Assembly: GCF_030347995.1 (NCBI RefSeq)
Contig: NZ_JAQIBC010000002.1
Location: 400,801 to 464,800, forward strand
Length of the DNA: 64,000 nucleotides
Direction of reading: 5' to 3'
DNA from: Sulfurovum xiamenensis
GTDB lineage: Bacteria; Campylobacterota; Campylobacteria; Campylobacterales; Sulfurovaceae
Shown: piece by piece, positions 63,754-64,000 of the stretch
How positions within the stretch are numbered: the first letter of the stretch is position 1
Layout: every line of letters begins with the position of its first letter
Made by a program: the position numbers and the translations under genes
Notes under the pieces: generated by a model
Told to the model about the DNA's origin: nothing
The model's database searches: none
Seen by the model: the letters and a program-made list of their open reading frames with translations, nothing else

Positions 63754-64000
63754 CTAATATCGTATCTCAAAACCATCGGTTGTGAATTCTGCATCTTCAA
63801 TGATCTCATATCGGATATCCTCTACCAAACTCGATGGTGATCCTTCATTCAAAATAGCCATAAACGTATTGAAATCATCATCAAATACTTCAGCGACAAC
63901 CTCAACGGTACCATCATCAAGGTTCTGTATGTATCCCTTATATTGTTTTTTCATCATAGCCTGAGAAACAAACTTGCGATAAAATACACCTTGTACTTTA
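63754..64000 (-). CDS. acyP: acylphosphatase (N-terminus beyond window)
   Basis: The frame runs off the right edge. An internal ATG at 63957 hides that upstream codons read KVQGVFYRKFVSQA, the VQGVxxR catalytic loop. Then GYIQNLDDGTVEVVAE matches acylphosphatase, with the second active-site Asn in YIQN. The family cleaves acyl phosphates; length would be about 90 residues with only the first few missing. The partial protein seen is 81 residues. Confidence 0.85.
   Translation of the reverse strand, partial: KVQGVFYRKFVSQAMMKKQYKGYIQNLDDGTVEVVAEVFDDDFNTFMAILNEGSPSSLVEDIRYEIIEDAEFTTDGFEIRY

Overview
The window looks like chromosomal DNA of a Campylobacterota bacterium (formerly Epsilonproteobacteria), most like Sulfurovum or Sulfurimonas. 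The DNA is AT-rich. The futalosine-pathway enzyme MqnF is present, aroQ, an M24 peptidase, folK and flhF stand in one run, and small periplasmic cytochromes are common. The genus is inferred from gene content; no search was run. No rRNA, tRNA or CRISPR array was seen.

Layout. 1-6180: end of a mobile element with a four-gene recombinase operon (three tyrosine-recombinase-like proteins and a coiled-coil protein), inserted into a glutathione peroxidase gene. 6173-14001: two consecutive operons for lipid modification and photo-oxidative stress (SDR, SnoaL, HNH, MFS, methyltransferase; then lipocalin, FAD oxidoreductase, DUF1365, Cfa-like, DUF3833, broken gpx). 14152-20205: SRPBCC protein, trpB, flavin reductase with a new 56-residue gene, CbiX-like protein, second lipocalin, SDR-DUF2867 protein and a phosphoesterase. 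20217-28544: an acetyltransferase operon, then a seven-gene operon of thiD, thiE, a Thi5-like protein, DUF523/DUF1722, an outer-membrane protein, photolyase and pdxH. 28647-44808: prs-lepA operon, rsmD, NYN-LOTUS protein, UvrD-type helicase, murA, a metallopeptidase and a MotA/OmpA-type motor pair. 44935-55063: aroQ to mnmA operon, mqnF-sppA, and a DUF4395-Rrf2-MetY-CAP operon. 55381-64000: second DUF4395 protein, cytochromes, a two-component system, trxC, msrA, a pair of secreted heptad-repeat proteins, a 267-bp element with terminal inverted repeats, and an acylphosphatase cut by the window edge.

The main discovery is a bipartite DNA motif, AAYYGACA-N8-MTAYNAAA, always with the same 8-bp spacer. 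It occurs seven times, each time just upstream of and oriented toward a gene or operon start: the lipocalin operon, the SDR operon, the SRPBCC gene, trpB, the flavin reductase, the phosphoesterase and the thiD-to-photolyase operon. A degenerate eighth copy faces the SDR-DUF2867 gene. All lie between 10.7 and 28.7 kb. The genes behind them match the sets that other bacteria place under light or singlet-oxygen control (photolyase, Cfa/FAD/DUF1365 lipid cluster, lipocalin, SRPBCC, DUF523/DUF1722). This looks like an undescribed photo-oxidative-stress regulon. No obvious regulator (ECF sigma/ChrR or MerR/LitR) lies in the window.
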